Shown in pieces: positions 1-8,555 of a stretch of 64,000 nucleotides of DNA. Each line of letters starts with the position of its first letter. The first letter of the stretch is position 1. Position numbers and translations under genes: made by a program. The notes under the pieces are model-generated. The model was not told where the DNA came from. It did not search any database and saw only the letters and a program-made list of their open reading frames with translations. The stretch is from Leptofilum sp041748655. Its GTDB lineage: Bacteria > Chloroflexota > Anaerolineae > Promineifilales > Promineifilaceae. The stretch lies in the NCBI GenBank assembly GCA_041748655.1, contig JBGTCV010000081.1, positions 1-64,000 on the forward strand. The letters run 5' to 3'.

Positions 1-23
1 GTGGCAGCGCCGGGCGCTGCCAC
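1..23 (-). terminator. Stem-loop downstream of the solute-binding protein gene
   Basis: Perfect inverted repeat with 11-base arms (GTGGCAGCGCC at 1-11 and its complement at 13-23), about 22 bases past the stop codon of the minus-strand gene. The strength and position fit a transcription terminator. The window ends before any U-run could be seen, so the call is partly inferred. Confidence 0.5.
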
Positions 24-44
24 TACTCATTTAACTGCTAGAGC

Positions 45-2000
45 TTACTGCTGAACGTCGATCTCGAAGATGTTGTACATCTCGGAGTTTTGGGTAGGGT
101 CAACAGAGAAGTTCAGAATTTCTGGACGAGCCGCAGCTACCTTCAAGCGCAGGAACAACGGGATTACCGGAACTTCCTGGGAGAAGATAACCTGAGCATC
201 GAAATGACCCTGGGTGTAATCATCGGTACCCGGCAGGGCGCCCAAAGCACGTTTACAAGCTGCATCGAAATCAGCATTAGACCAGCCGGTGGGATTGGAA
301 GCGCCCCAACCGCCAAAGCCTTCTTCTTCTGGGCCAGTGATTTCGTCGGTGATGTACAGGTTACAAGCCGGCTCAACACCGGTCAACCAGGCGAATTCAC
401 CCAAGTCGAAGCGACGACCGAACAGTACACCATCAGGTCCATCAGCAAACCATTCACTTGCGGGCGGGTAGTACAACGTAACGTCGATACCACATTCCAG
501 CATGTTCTCTTTGAAGATCTGGGTCAACTGCTGACGCATTTCATTGCCAGAGGTTGTACCGAGCGATACGGAGAACGGAACACCAGTGATTGGATCGTTA
601 CGGATACCATCACCATCACTGTCTACGTAGCCAGCTGCATCGAGCATTTCGTTAGCTGCTGCCACATCGTACGGCCATTCGGTCAGACCCTCTGGATACA
701 GTGGGTGAACGCTGGGGATATAGGTGTGGATAACTTCGGAACGGCCGAACAGGATATTGTCTACCATGCTCTGACGATCCGTACACATCGTGATAGCTTG
801 ACGAACTTCTGCGGTCTCGAACCAGTCGGGACGGCCGATGCCATCGCCATAGTCACCATAGCTGTCGATACCAAAGTCGATGTGTTCGTAAACGGTACCG
901 GTCTGGAAGTAGGGGATGAGCAGGCCGCTGTTTTCAGCTTCGATGAGGAACGGAGCCTGACCAACGTCCATACCATCTTGCGTACCGATGTCACAAGCGC
1001 CGGAGAGCAGCTGAGCGATCAACTGATTGGTGTCCGGGATAAACTTGTAGGTGACGCTGTCCAGGTAAGGCAGACCATCTTGATAGTAAAATTCGTTCTT
1101 GGTCAGGCGGATGCTGTCGCCAGCGATCCATTCCTGAATAGCGAAGGGACCATCACCAACGGGCAAACGGCTGGATTCTTCGGCTTGCAGAAGTTCAGCT
1201 GCAGACAAAGCGCCCCAAACGTGCTGCGGGAAAGGTGGCCAGAAGTTAATGAAGTAAGTGGAATCCTGGTAGCCGGGGACGCCAGTCCAACGGGTGCTCA
1301 GATCACCAGTGGCTTCGTAGCTAGCGGTACGCTGAACCGTGAATTTGCTGGCTGGTGTATCGGGGTCGCCGGCAACTCCAAAGGTGTAAACGGAGTCGTT
1401 AGCGGTCACGGGGGTGCCATCGCTCCAAACACGGGCTTTCATGGTGAAGTCTACAACCAGACGTTCCATCATGACGGGGGTGCCATCAAAGACAACCGTT
1501 TCGCCATCGCTGTTGCTCAGCTCAACGCCGTCTTCAACTTCAACAACATTGCCACCAGCATCAACAACGGTGTCGCCAGCGTTTACTTCTACGCTTTCCA
1601 CAACGGCATCGCCATCGGCCAGACTTGGCAATTTCTCAAGACCTTGCGCCTGGTAACCAAAGGAAAGGTTGGTGAAGTTGTTTTCAAAAATGGCGTGCTG
1701 CACAGCGGCACCAGCCAACATCGATCCACCATAGGGATACATGGTGTCCGGTTCCTGAGCCATACAAACGATCAGGTCTTTGGGGCCAGCCGGGGGGGCT
1801 TCTGGCTCAACAACTTCTACAACAGTTTCGGTAACAACGCGGGTTACTTCGACAGTTTGACCTTCCTCAACAACTGTCTCGGTAATAACGCGGGTAACAA
1901 CAACCTCAACGGTTTCGGTGGTGGGGGTACAAGCTGCCAAAACAACTGCACCAAGTGCAACGAGTAGGGCGACAAGCGCCCATTTTTTTGTGTTTAACAT
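45..2000 (-). CDS. ABC transporter substrate-binding lipoprotein, family 5 (peptide/nickel type)
   Basis: 651 residues. A lipoprotein signal peptide ends in LAAC with the lipidated Cys at position 24. It is followed by a V/T/E-rich linker (about 25-70) that is common in Chloroflexota binding proteins. The SBP_bac_5 fold runs from about 75 to the end, with recognisable pieces such as MKARVWSDGTPVTANDSVYTF-type sequence near 190. Residues about 128-172 form an Asp/Gly/Val-rich insertion. It should capture an oligopeptide or similar solute outside the membrane for an ABC importer; no permease gene is in view. The start is fixed by a strong AGGAGGA site at 2011-2017. The gene contains no ACGGCCGT, unlike most genes here. 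Confidence 0.92.
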   Translation of the reverse strand: MLNTKKWALVALLVALGAVVLAACTPTTETVEVVVTRVITETVVEEGQTVEVTRVVTETVVEVVEPEAPPAGPKDLIVCMAQEPDTMYPYGGSMLAGAAVQHAIFENNFTNLSFGYQAQGLEKLPSLADGDAVVESVEVNAGDTVVDAGGNVVEVEDGVELSNSDGETVVFDGTPVMMERLVVDFTMKARVWSDGTPVTANDSVYTFGVAGDPDTPASKFTVQRTASYEATGDLSTRWTGVPGYQDSTYFINFWPPFPQHVWGALSAAELLQAEESSRLPVGDGPFAIQEWIAGDSIRLTKNEFYYQDGLPYLDSVTYKFIPDTNQLIAQLLSGACDIGTQDGMDVGQAPFLIEAENSGLLIPYFQTGTVYEHIDFGIDSYGDYGDGIGRPDWFETAEVRQAITMCTDRQSMVDNILFGRSEVIHTYIPSVHPLYPEGLTEWPYDVAAANEMLDAAGYVDSDGDGIRNDPITGVPFSVSLGTTSGNEMRQQLTQIFKENMLECGIDVTLYYPPASEWFADGPDGVLFGRRFDLGEFAWLTGVEPACNLYITDEITGPEEEGFGGWGASNPTGWSNADFDAACKRALGALPGTDDYTQGHFDAQVIFSQEVPVIPLFLRLKVAAARPEILNFSVDPTQNSEMYNIFEIDVQQ

Positions 2001-2090
2001 GGAAAAATCTTCCTCCTCTCATGTTTTTGAATAAGGGGTTTTATCTGAATTCTGACCAGGTTGCTTCATGAATTTCTGGTTAATGGCTGG

Positions 2091-2163
2091 TCAGCTTTTT
2101 ACGAGCATAAAATGATTGATGCCCGTAGATAAAGCTGCAGTCAACGCAATCGCATCACCTCCT
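2091..2163 (-). other. Perfect Shine-Dalgarno sequence with possible 17-residue leader ORF
   Basis: On the minus strand AGGAGGTGAT (2163 to 2154) is a full complement of the usual 16S rRNA 3' tail. Nine bases later a TTG at 2144 opens a 17-codon frame that ends in TGA at 2091-2093, about 90 bases upstream of the solute-binding protein gene. It could be a leader peptide or a remnant. The rest of the 2001-2571 interval is AT-rich and shows no other gene. Confidence 0.25.
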
Positions 2164-2571
2164 CAAAATTTATTAATGACTGTTTTTCTTTAATTTAGCG
2201 TCCATGTTTCCATACTTGACTTGATTTAGGCAGGCTGGAATGTACATGATTTTTTATTACTTACAGAAAAACAGAGTTCGGCTCCCATATTTTTGAATAT
2301 ACAAACAAGGCACACCCAAACTCACGCAAGTAAGATTAGTTGTGCCAGGTTAAACAAGATTGCTTTTGGGTAGCTGCATTGATATACAAGAATATCTCTT
2401 CTTATCAAGGGTCTGGTTTATTACAAATATGCTAATTTTTGCATATGCAGGGTTTGCAATGTACCAACATACCATTGAAAACTATTATAGAGCGATCACT
2501 TGACAATGTCAAACAAGGGACAAATAGGGGACAATTGAGGGCGTAATAGTAGCGAAGCGGCAACAGAGCCG

Positions 2572-3372
2572 TTACAGCTGCCGTTGTCTAAGCTGAACCA
2601 GGTAGGGCAGATAGGCTGATATATCCAGGTTTTTTTGGGAGTGGCTGAAATAATCCTGAATGATTTGGGCCTGCTGCTCCCGGTTAAATTGGCGAAAGGC
2701 TTGGCCCTGCTGCCAACAGGTGCGCAAACCAGCACTGCCACCGTATTGGTAACAGTTACGGCTGGTAGTGACCAGGTAGTAGATGGCTTCGCCCAGGTAG
2801 CGGGAACCGACATGGTGGTATTGGAAGACGTGGGTGAGTTCGTGAATAAGAAGGGGCAGGTTTTTGCGGTTGGACACGGCCGTTTCCCCCACTCTCCTCT
2901 TTAGAGGCAAATGAATGGTATACCAGGTAGCAAAAGCCAGCCCTCCGTTGTAGCGGAAGATCAGGTTCAAAATACCGCCTTCGGCGAGGCGCACATCCTG
3001 ATAGCGTAGATTATTTGGGCCAAAGAGGGATTGAACGGCCGTATGCTCCGCCGCTGTCAGGGGAGTGGTGTGCATCCCCAAATGCATGACAAACTGGCAG
3101 ATTTCCGGGCCACCGACCAGATCGAACAACTGCGCCAGGAATAGATGGAGCCAAACGGCCGTTTGCCGGACAGCGCGGCGAATTTGTGGCTTCATGGTCC
3201 GGCTGCGCCCGGCCTGCCATAGAAAAAGCGGCAGCAACAGCAGGGATTTTCCCCCTGTCAAGAGGGTAATAGCCAAACGGCCGCTTCGTGCCGGAAAATC
3301 GCGCACCAAATTGAGCGGCCACAGCCAGGCATCGTGCAAACGCTCTTTTAACCAATGTAAAACGGCTGGCAT
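2572..3372 (-). CDS. Unknown protein with HExxH zinc-protease-like motif
   Basis: 266 residues. A hydrophobic, basic N-terminal part (about 30-90) precedes a conserved C-terminal half with HELTH at 177-181, followed by 'GSRYLGEAI'. The HExxH motif and its downstream Glu fit a gluzincin-type metal site, so a metallopeptidase-like role is possible, but no family is recognised. It starts five bases after the stop of the TPR gene (3378-3380) and shows no Shine-Dalgarno site, suggesting translation coupled to its neighbour. It is the last gene of the minus-strand run 8204 to 2572. Three ACGGCCGT sites lie within it. Confidence 0.7.
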   Translation of the reverse strand: MPAVLHWLKERLHDAWLWPLNLVRDFPARSGRLAITLLTGGKSLLLLPLFLWQAGRSRTMKPQIRRAVRQTAVWLHLFLAQLFDLVGGPEICQFVMHLGMHTTPLTAAEHTAVQSLFGPNNLRYQDVRLAEGGILNLIFRYNGGLAFATWYTIHLPLKRRVGETAVSNRKNLPLLIHELTHVFQYHHVGSRYLGEAIYYLVTTSRNCYQYGGSAGLRTCWQQGQAFRQFNREQQAQIIQDYFSHSQKNLDISAYLPYLVQLRQRQL

Positions 3373-3377
3373 GGGGG

Positions 3378-4691
3378 TTAAGTCTGGTAGGGGTTCATGT
3401 TGGCGGCTTGCAGCACGGCCAAAACAGGTGGCGCATTCAGAAAGCTTTGGCGCAGCTGCTCATCTTGCAGCGGTTCGGCCGTTTGGCGGATAAATTCGGC
3501 AGCGATGTTGAGGTGAACGGCCGCAATTTTCTCGTTTTCGGTGGCGTGGCTCATGGCGGCGTGTAATTTCCAGAGGATGCCCCGGTCAACGGCCGTTTGC
3601 GCCGCCAACATGGCCAGATTCAACTCGTTTAGCGCCTCTGTCTTGCGGCCTTGATGATACAAAAGCTCGCCGTGGACAAAAGCCGCCAACGCTCGAAAAC
3701 GATCCGCATTAATCTGTTCCGCCAGGTGGGTTAGAGCCAGCACGACCTGCACCGCCAAGCCGTCATTGCCATGATGCAGGTAGGCCCGCGCCAGATGGTA
3801 CAGTGTCAATGCCTCATGCTCCCGATTACCGTGCAGCCGGGTCCCCTGTAACGCAGCTTGTAAATAGACCAGTCCCTGATCATATTGGCCCGATTCCACT
3901 AAATCGACACCTAAATTGCGCTTGATCTCCGGGATGAGCAGTTTGGCTCCCGATTTTGTAGCCAACTCGAGAGCACGTTGATGGTGCTCATACGCTTTTT
4001 CGATGTCGTAGAGGGCCTGGTGGCATTCGCCAATGTCGTTGACCGCCTGGGCCACGCGCCAGCGGTCGTTAACCGATTCCAAAATGAGATAGGCTTCGCG
4101 GTGGGCAGAGAGTGCCTGCTGGTATTCGCCGCGTGCCTGGCGCGTGCGCCCCAAGCTGGTGAGCACGCGCCCTTGTTCGCGCGTTTCACCCCCCTGACGA
4201 AAGATTGCCAGCGCCTGAGTAAGCTGGCTAAGCGCCCGATCTGTATTGCCTTGACGGCGCTCCAGGATGCCCAAACCGCGCCGCGCTCGACCGATGACAA
4301 GCAGATTTTCTGTGGCATTGGCTTCTTGCAGTGCCTCATTATAGAGAGCCGCTGCCTGCACATATTCACCGCGAAAATCGGCCAGTTCACCAAGCCGAAC
4401 CCGGGCACGTGCTTTTTGGTCGATGCTGCCGCTGGTTGTCAGGGATTCGTTGTAATCTTTTTCGGCCGCCTTGAATTCGCCAATCAACCAAAAACAAAGC
4501 CCGCGATATTCAAATACACGGGCTCGGAAAAGGTCGGGGAGGCGGTCGAAGGCAAGCGCTTCTGTGTAATATTGAATCGCCTTGTCAAATTCCTGCTCGC
4601 TGGAGGCCAGACGGCCTTCACGAAAGGCGGTGGCGGCAGCAGCTGATACGCCTTCTAGACTAAATTGACCAGAGGAAATGGTATCTGACAT
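3378..4691 (-). CDS. Tetratricopeptide repeat protein
   Basis: 437 residues from the chosen ATG at 4691 (MSDTISSGQF). At least seven TPR units of about 34-40 residues run through most of the protein, with typical 'A...LG....GEY..AL..' spacing. It resembles the TPR sensor halves of large ATPase regulators but has no ATPase or DNA-binding domain, so it probably scaffolds protein contacts in the cytoplasm. The frame is open up to 4802, but the extra 37 residues are encoded by the simple repeat at 4748-4826 and are not conserved-looking; I rejected that start. It lies between mutY and the HELTH gene on the same strand. Confidence 0.85.
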   Translation of the reverse strand: MSDTISSGQFSLEGVSAAAATAFREGRLASSEQEFDKAIQYYTEALAFDRLPDLFRARVFEYRGLCFWLIGEFKAAEKDYNESLTTSGSIDQKARARVRLGELADFRGEYVQAAALYNEALQEANATENLLVIGRARRGLGILERRQGNTDRALSQLTQALAIFRQGGETREQGRVLTSLGRTRQARGEYQQALSAHREAYLILESVNDRWRVAQAVNDIGECHQALYDIEKAYEHHQRALELATKSGAKLLIPEIKRNLGVDLVESGQYDQGLVYLQAALQGTRLHGNREHEALTLYHLARAYLHHGNDGLAVQVVLALTHLAEQINADRFRALAAFVHGELLYHQGRKTEALNELNLAMLAAQTAVDRGILWKLHAAMSHATENEKIAAVHLNIAAEFIRQTAEPLQDEQLRQSFLNAPPVLAVLQAANMNPYQT

Positions 4692-4747
4692 GACGATATG
4701 ATACACCAGGGAAGCGAATTGACAATGAAGGGGACGTGAATCGTATT

Positions 4748-4826
4748 TGGTAATCGGTAATCGGTATTCGGTATTCGGAAATGATTTCAGATAACCGTTC
4801 ACCGTTCACCGATTACCGTTCACCCA
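4748..4826. repeat. Palindromic simple repeat (GGTAATCGGTATTCGGT type)
   Basis: Short units GGTAATC and GGTATTC are followed about 20 bases later by inverted units (ACCGTTCACC, ACCGATTACC), making an imperfect hairpin between the TPR gene and mutY. The same unit type is found in frame inside genes near 41.2, 42.6, 43.8 and 62.5 kb. Confidence 0.8.
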
Positions 4827-5912
4827 CGAACGCAGCGCATCAATGATTTTCCGGTCGGTGACGGCGAAGGCGTAGGTGTCCAGGTCGGCGAGGGTGACCC
4901 AGGCGTGGTCGGCGACGCCGAGGTGCTGCGGTTGGCCCACCAGGTGGTGGGCCTGGAAGGCATGGAGGGTGATGCGAAAGTGGGTGTAAGCGTGCTTAAC
5001 TTGGGTGACAAAATCGCCCACTTCGATTTGTATTGCCAGCTCTTCCTGGATTTCGCGGATGAGGGTTTGGGGCAAGGTTTCGTTGGGTTCCTGCTTGCCG
5101 CCGGGGAACTCCCATAACCCACCAAGAAGGCCGTCGAACGGCCGTTGCGCAATCAAAAATTTACTTTTGGGATCACCCACCACAGCCTCTTTTTCCCAAA
5201 TAATGCCCGCAACCACATCGTAATGCGGGGTGCGCTGGCGCGGCGGGCGGACAGGGCGCTCCAATTGGGTACCGCGCTGCCGCGCCAGGCAGAACTCGGT
5301 GAGGGGGCACAACAGGCACATGGGTTTGGCGGGCAGGCAAATTTGCTGCCCCAGCTCCATGAACGCCTGGTTAAAATCGCCGGGGCGTTCGGAGGGCACA
5401 AGCTGTTCAGCCAGCCGCCACAGATCGTTTTTGGTGCGGGTCTGGGTCACGTCGTCGGGCAGGTCGGTTAAGCGACTAAAGACGCGGATGACGTTGCCGT
5501 CGAGGATGGGGGCAGGTTCATTGAAAGCGATGGAGGCGATGGCTCCGGCGGTATAGCGGCCGATTCCCTTCAGCTTCATGAGGTCGGCGGCGGTGGTGGG
5601 GAGACGGCCGTTCCAATCCCGCATCACCATTTGGGCCGCCGTGTGCAAATTGCGGGCGCGGCTGTAATAGCCCAGCCCCTCCCACAGCTTCAGCACATCG
5701 TCCAGCGGCGCGTCGGCCAGAGCCTGCACGGTAGGAAAGCGGGCCAGCCATCGCTCAAAGTAGGGGATGACGGTAGCGATCTGTGTCTGCTGGAGCATGA
5801 TTTCCGACACCCAGATGGCGTACTGATCTTTGCTGCGCCGCCAGGGCAGGTCGGCATGGTTATGATCCCACCAGTTCAATAACAGATTAACGATCTTGTT
5901 CGATAAAATCAT
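4806..5912 (-). CDS. mutY: A/G-specific adenine glycosylase MutY
   Basis: 368 residues. It removes adenine mispaired with 8-oxoguanine in base excision repair. With the start at 5912, the catalytic Glu falls at 37 (SEIMLQQTQ), the helix-hairpin-helix motif at about 117-125 and the catalytic Asp at 138 (PILDGNVIRV). The 4Fe-4S cysteines fall at 192, 199, 202 and 208, the same numbering as E. coli MutY, which supports this ATG over the one nine bases upstream. A C-terminal NUDIX-like domain (about 230-355) carries a Nudix box near 270-293. The start overlaps the stop of the lipoprotein gene as ATGA, so the two are likely translationally coupled. Confidence 0.97.
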   Translation of the reverse strand: MILSNKIVNLLLNWWDHNHADLPWRRSKDQYAIWVSEIMLQQTQIATVIPYFERWLARFPTVQALADAPLDDVLKLWEGLGYYSRARNLHTAAQMVMRDWNGRLPTTAADLMKLKGIGRYTAGAIASIAFNEPAPILDGNVIRVFSRLTDLPDDVTQTRTKNDLWRLAEQLVPSERPGDFNQAFMELGQQICLPAKPMCLLCPLTEFCLARQRGTQLERPVRPPRQRTPHYDVVAGIIWEKEAVVGDPKSKFLIAQRPFDGLLGGLWEFPGGKQEPNETLPQTLIREIQEELAIQIEVGDFVTQVKHAYTHFRITLHAFQAHHLVGQPQHLGVADHAWVTLADLDTYAFAVTDRKIIDALRSWVNGNR

Positions 5913-7213
5913 TTTCCCCAACTGAAAGTGTCTGCGCCTCTGCCAACATCAGCTACAATGCCATCAATAAGGTTCTTATCTACATCAGCTAACAACATCC
6001 AGTTCCCGGACGGAATGTCCCGACGGTTCGTTTGTAAAATCAAAAATTGTCCTAAAGCAGAAATAGCCGCTTTGGTTATGCTAAAATCCTCACGATATCC
6101 ATCATGTAAGCCCTGGGAATCTTCTAGGCTCCACAAGACATCACCTGTAGTTCCATCTACCACAAACCAACAAAAGTTTAACGATTGACATGAGCCGCCA
6201 ACAAGCAAACGGCCGTTCTCAACAGACCAACTCAATGTCTCAGGCAAAATCGCACTCACTGCCAGTGGAACTTCCAGCACAGAACCATCAACGTGTATGA
6301 TATTCAATCTATCCGGAGCGTTGTCAGCAACGACAGCAATTTGTTGCCCATCAGGAGACCAGCTAATTTTATCATCGGGGGATGCCTGTGTTTTGATAAC
6401 GACAATATCATCGCCCTCACTTTGCCACATTTCACCATCCCACTCAATGATCAATGGAAGTTGTTCAGTTTGGGTACAAGCTAAAGCCAATTCTTTTGTG
6501 TTTGGAGAGACAATTACAGAATCGCAAAGCCAACTCCATTCCTCAAAAGATTGCGAATCAACATTAACCAGAATTTGATTTGTTTGGTCTTTCGCGGAAG
6601 TTACCAGGACATACTTGTCATTAACCAGCCATTCAATTTGAACCGGGATTTCGAGAAAATCTGCGGGCGAAAACAGTTCTTTATCATCAATAAAAATCTG
6701 CTGAGGGTTGGTGAGGGCAATATCTGACAGCCAAAATCCTGGCTGACCATCTACATTATGCGCCCAAAAAGCAATCTGGTTAGAAAAATTGGCAAAGGCT
6801 AAAATCCCAGGATAACCAATTGTTTCGCCCTGAATTCCCGCTAATTCCTGATCAATCCTCTGACGAGCGGCAATGCCAGTTTCAGTGCGGTTCGACAAAT
6901 CATGATACACGTAGCCAAAGCCATATAAACCGCCAAATCGAAATATCAGGTCAGTTAAATTTGCATCCATTTGTTCTGAAATTGGGGTTACCTGTTCGGG
7001 AGCAAGAGTAGGGATTTCTTGTGTAGCTGTAGGTTCAATCTCGATTTGAGGAACATTTGTAAAAGGAATTGACGTGGGGCTTGGGATCGGAGGCAGCTGA
7101 GTTGCTTCAAAATTTTCGGAGGGCTGCGTACAACTAGGCAATGCAATAAGCAAACCTAAAATGAGAACATGGAGCCAGGTTTTTAGCCGATTTTTGCTTT
7201 TACATACGAACAT
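5909..7213 (-). CDS. Lipoprotein with beta-propeller-like (WD40/TolB-type) repeats
   Basis: 434 residues. The signal peptide ends in LPSC with Cys28, followed by a P/T-rich linker (about 30-80). The rest has repeated 'SPDGQQIAVV' and 'WLSDI' style blades that fit a TolB/WD40 beta-propeller, so it is probably a surface-anchored protein of unknown partner. The start overlaps the end of the MBL-fold gene by 14 bases and the stop overlaps mutY by four. Base composition is clearly more AT-rich than its neighbours and it holds only one ACGGCCGT (near 6205), which hints at later acquisition into the operon. Confidence 0.75.
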   Translation of the reverse strand: MFVCKSKNRLKTWLHVLILGLLIALPSCTQPSENFEATQLPPIPSPTSIPFTNVPQIEIEPTATQEIPTLAPEQVTPISEQMDANLTDLIFRFGGLYGFGYVYHDLSNRTETGIAARQRIDQELAGIQGETIGYPGILAFANFSNQIAFWAHNVDGQPGFWLSDIALTNPQQIFIDDKELFSPADFLEIPVQIEWLVNDKYVLVTSAKDQTNQILVNVDSQSFEEWSWLCDSVIVSPNTKELALACTQTEQLPLIIEWDGEMWQSEGDDIVVIKTQASPDDKISWSPDGQQIAVVADNAPDRLNIIHVDGSVLEVPLAVSAILPETLSWSVENGRLLVGGSCQSLNFCWFVVDGTTGDVLWSLEDSQGLHDGYREDFSITKAAISALGQFLILQTNRRDIPSGNWMLLADVDKNLIDGIVADVGRGADTFSWGK

Positions 7214-8204
7214 ATTTCACGATAGGATGGTGCGTCTTTTGGATTTCGTCCAGGTTGGCGGCGATGAGTTCGCCGCGCTGGTAGAGGTATTCGACGTGGG
7301 CGCCGGTTTCTTCCAGGGCGAGGAGGACGTGGTAGCTTTCGACGCGGCCAAACAGCTCGCGGCTGATGTCGGCCAGGGATTTGGGCTGGCGGCAGATTTC
7401 CAGGACTTTATTGAGACGACTGTCGTGGGATTGTTTGATGGTTTGGATACGGCCGTACAGATCCGTCATTGGCTCTTCATGTCCGCCCAGCGCCAGCCGC
7501 ACGCCCGGCACCTTCTCGATCTTGGTCAGCGAATCGAGGTAGTGGCCAAGCCCCATGTTGTTGGTGATGCTTTCCGGGGCCTGGTGGGGCGTGATGCGGC
7601 TTAGGACGTGATCGGCCGTCAGCAGCACGTCATCCACCAGCAGGCAAACCTGCCCCGGACAATGCCCCGGTACGTGAAACACCTCAATGCCGCCCACGGT
7701 CGGCGTACCTTCTTCCAGCAAGAATTGCACGGCGGTTGATTTGTAATATTGCTTGCCAAAGAGGTAGACCTGCATCAATGCCTGCCGCCGCTCCTCGGAG
7801 ACGCCTGCCCCTTCCAGGAAAGAGTCTAGACGGCTGGAAGAGAAGATGGCACGTTCCTCGTGATTAGACAGAACCCGGCGGTCCAGCACATGCACACCCA
7901 CTGGAGCATCCGTAAACTGGCGCACAAAGGGCAAACCGCCAAAATGGTCGATGTGGCCGTGGGTGATGAGGATGTGGCTGACGACTTCTAGGCTGATCGC
8001 TTCGTTGAACTGGTGGGAAACGGCCGTAACCCCCGCCAGCAGCTGGTCATTGGCCTGGGCAAAACCAGAGCCACAATCCACCAAAATCAGCGAATCGCCG
8101 TCACTGATGAGGTAAATATTGTTGACCAGACTGGGGAACGACTGCACGGGGAAGGTGTAAATAATGCGCCCGGCGTTGGTTGTGAATTTTTGTGGTGGAT
8201 TCAT
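7200..8204 (-). CDS. MBL-fold metallo-hydrolase
   Basis: 334 residues. The metallo-beta-lactamase fold covers about 15-240, with the metal motif THGHIDHFGG (HxHxDH), a second His in HVPGHCPGQ and an Asp/His in TADHVLSRI. A helical C-terminal region of about 90 residues (LRRI/winged-helix-like) follows, as in glyoxalase II or LACTB2-type hydrolases. Substrate is not predictable. It heads the minus-strand run MBL, lipoprotein, mutY, TPR, HELTH. No Shine-Dalgarno site is visible: the bases before ATG are pyrimidine-rich on the coding strand. Confidence 0.9.
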   Translation of the reverse strand: MNPPQKFTTNAGRIIYTFPVQSFPSLVNNIYLISDGDSLILVDCGSGFAQANDQLLAGVTAVSHQFNEAISLEVVSHILITHGHIDHFGGLPFVRQFTDAPVGVHVLDRRVLSNHEERAIFSSSRLDSFLEGAGVSEERRQALMQVYLFGKQYYKSTAVQFLLEEGTPTVGGIEVFHVPGHCPGQVCLLVDDVLLTADHVLSRITPHQAPESITNNMGLGHYLDSLTKIEKVPGVRLALGGHEEPMTDLYGRIQTIKQSHDSRLNKVLEICRQPKSLADISRELFGRVESYHVLLALEETGAHVEYLYQRGELIAANLDEIQKTHHPIVKYVRM

Positions 8205-8220
8205 GGGGGGATTTTAGTGG

Positions 8221-8252
8221 GTAATTGGGTAATTGGGTAATTGGGTAATTAA
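8221..8252. repeat. Tandem GGTAATTG octamer array
   Basis: Four near-perfect copies of GGTAATTG just upstream of the MBL-fold gene. The same octamer is arrayed at 50822-50888 and 51410-51443. Confidence 0.85.
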
Positions 8253-8427
8253 TTCATGGTTTTTTGGCGGCGGGACGGCCGTTTCTGTGCCACAATGTGC
8301 CTATATTTGAAATCATGATGGTACGCAGATTTACCTGATCAACCTGATCGTAAAGCGGTCATGAAATGACATCAGGAAAATTAGCACCTTGTCAGTCAGC
8401 TTCTTGCGCAAAGAGCAAGAATTTTTA

Positions 8428-8487
8428 ACGCAAAGGGGCAAAGGGGCAAAGAATCTTTATTTCCTTTGCTTCTTTGCCCCTTTGCGT
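8428..8487. repeat. Inverted repeat upstream of the GH10-like gene
   Basis: Perfect 16-base arms (ACGCAAAGGGGCAAAG at 8428-8443 and its complement at 8472-8487), with an extra AGGGGCAAA unit. Arm sequence is of the 'cgcaaagaacgcaaag' type seen again at 31.6 and 53.0 kb. The remaining 8205-8555 interval contains one ACGGCCGT (near 8275) and no gene. Confidence 0.8.
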
Positions 8488-8555
8488 CAAAAGATTTTCT
8501 GGCTTGTCCAGGTCAGGAAGATCGGCCTTCTATTTTTTCTTCGAGGTTTTCAAAC

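Noticed and set aside
90..1967. Long open frame of 625 codons on the plus strand opposite the solute-binding protein gene
   Set aside because: It mirrors the codon bias of the real minus-strand gene, has no ribosome site and no recognisable protein sequence.
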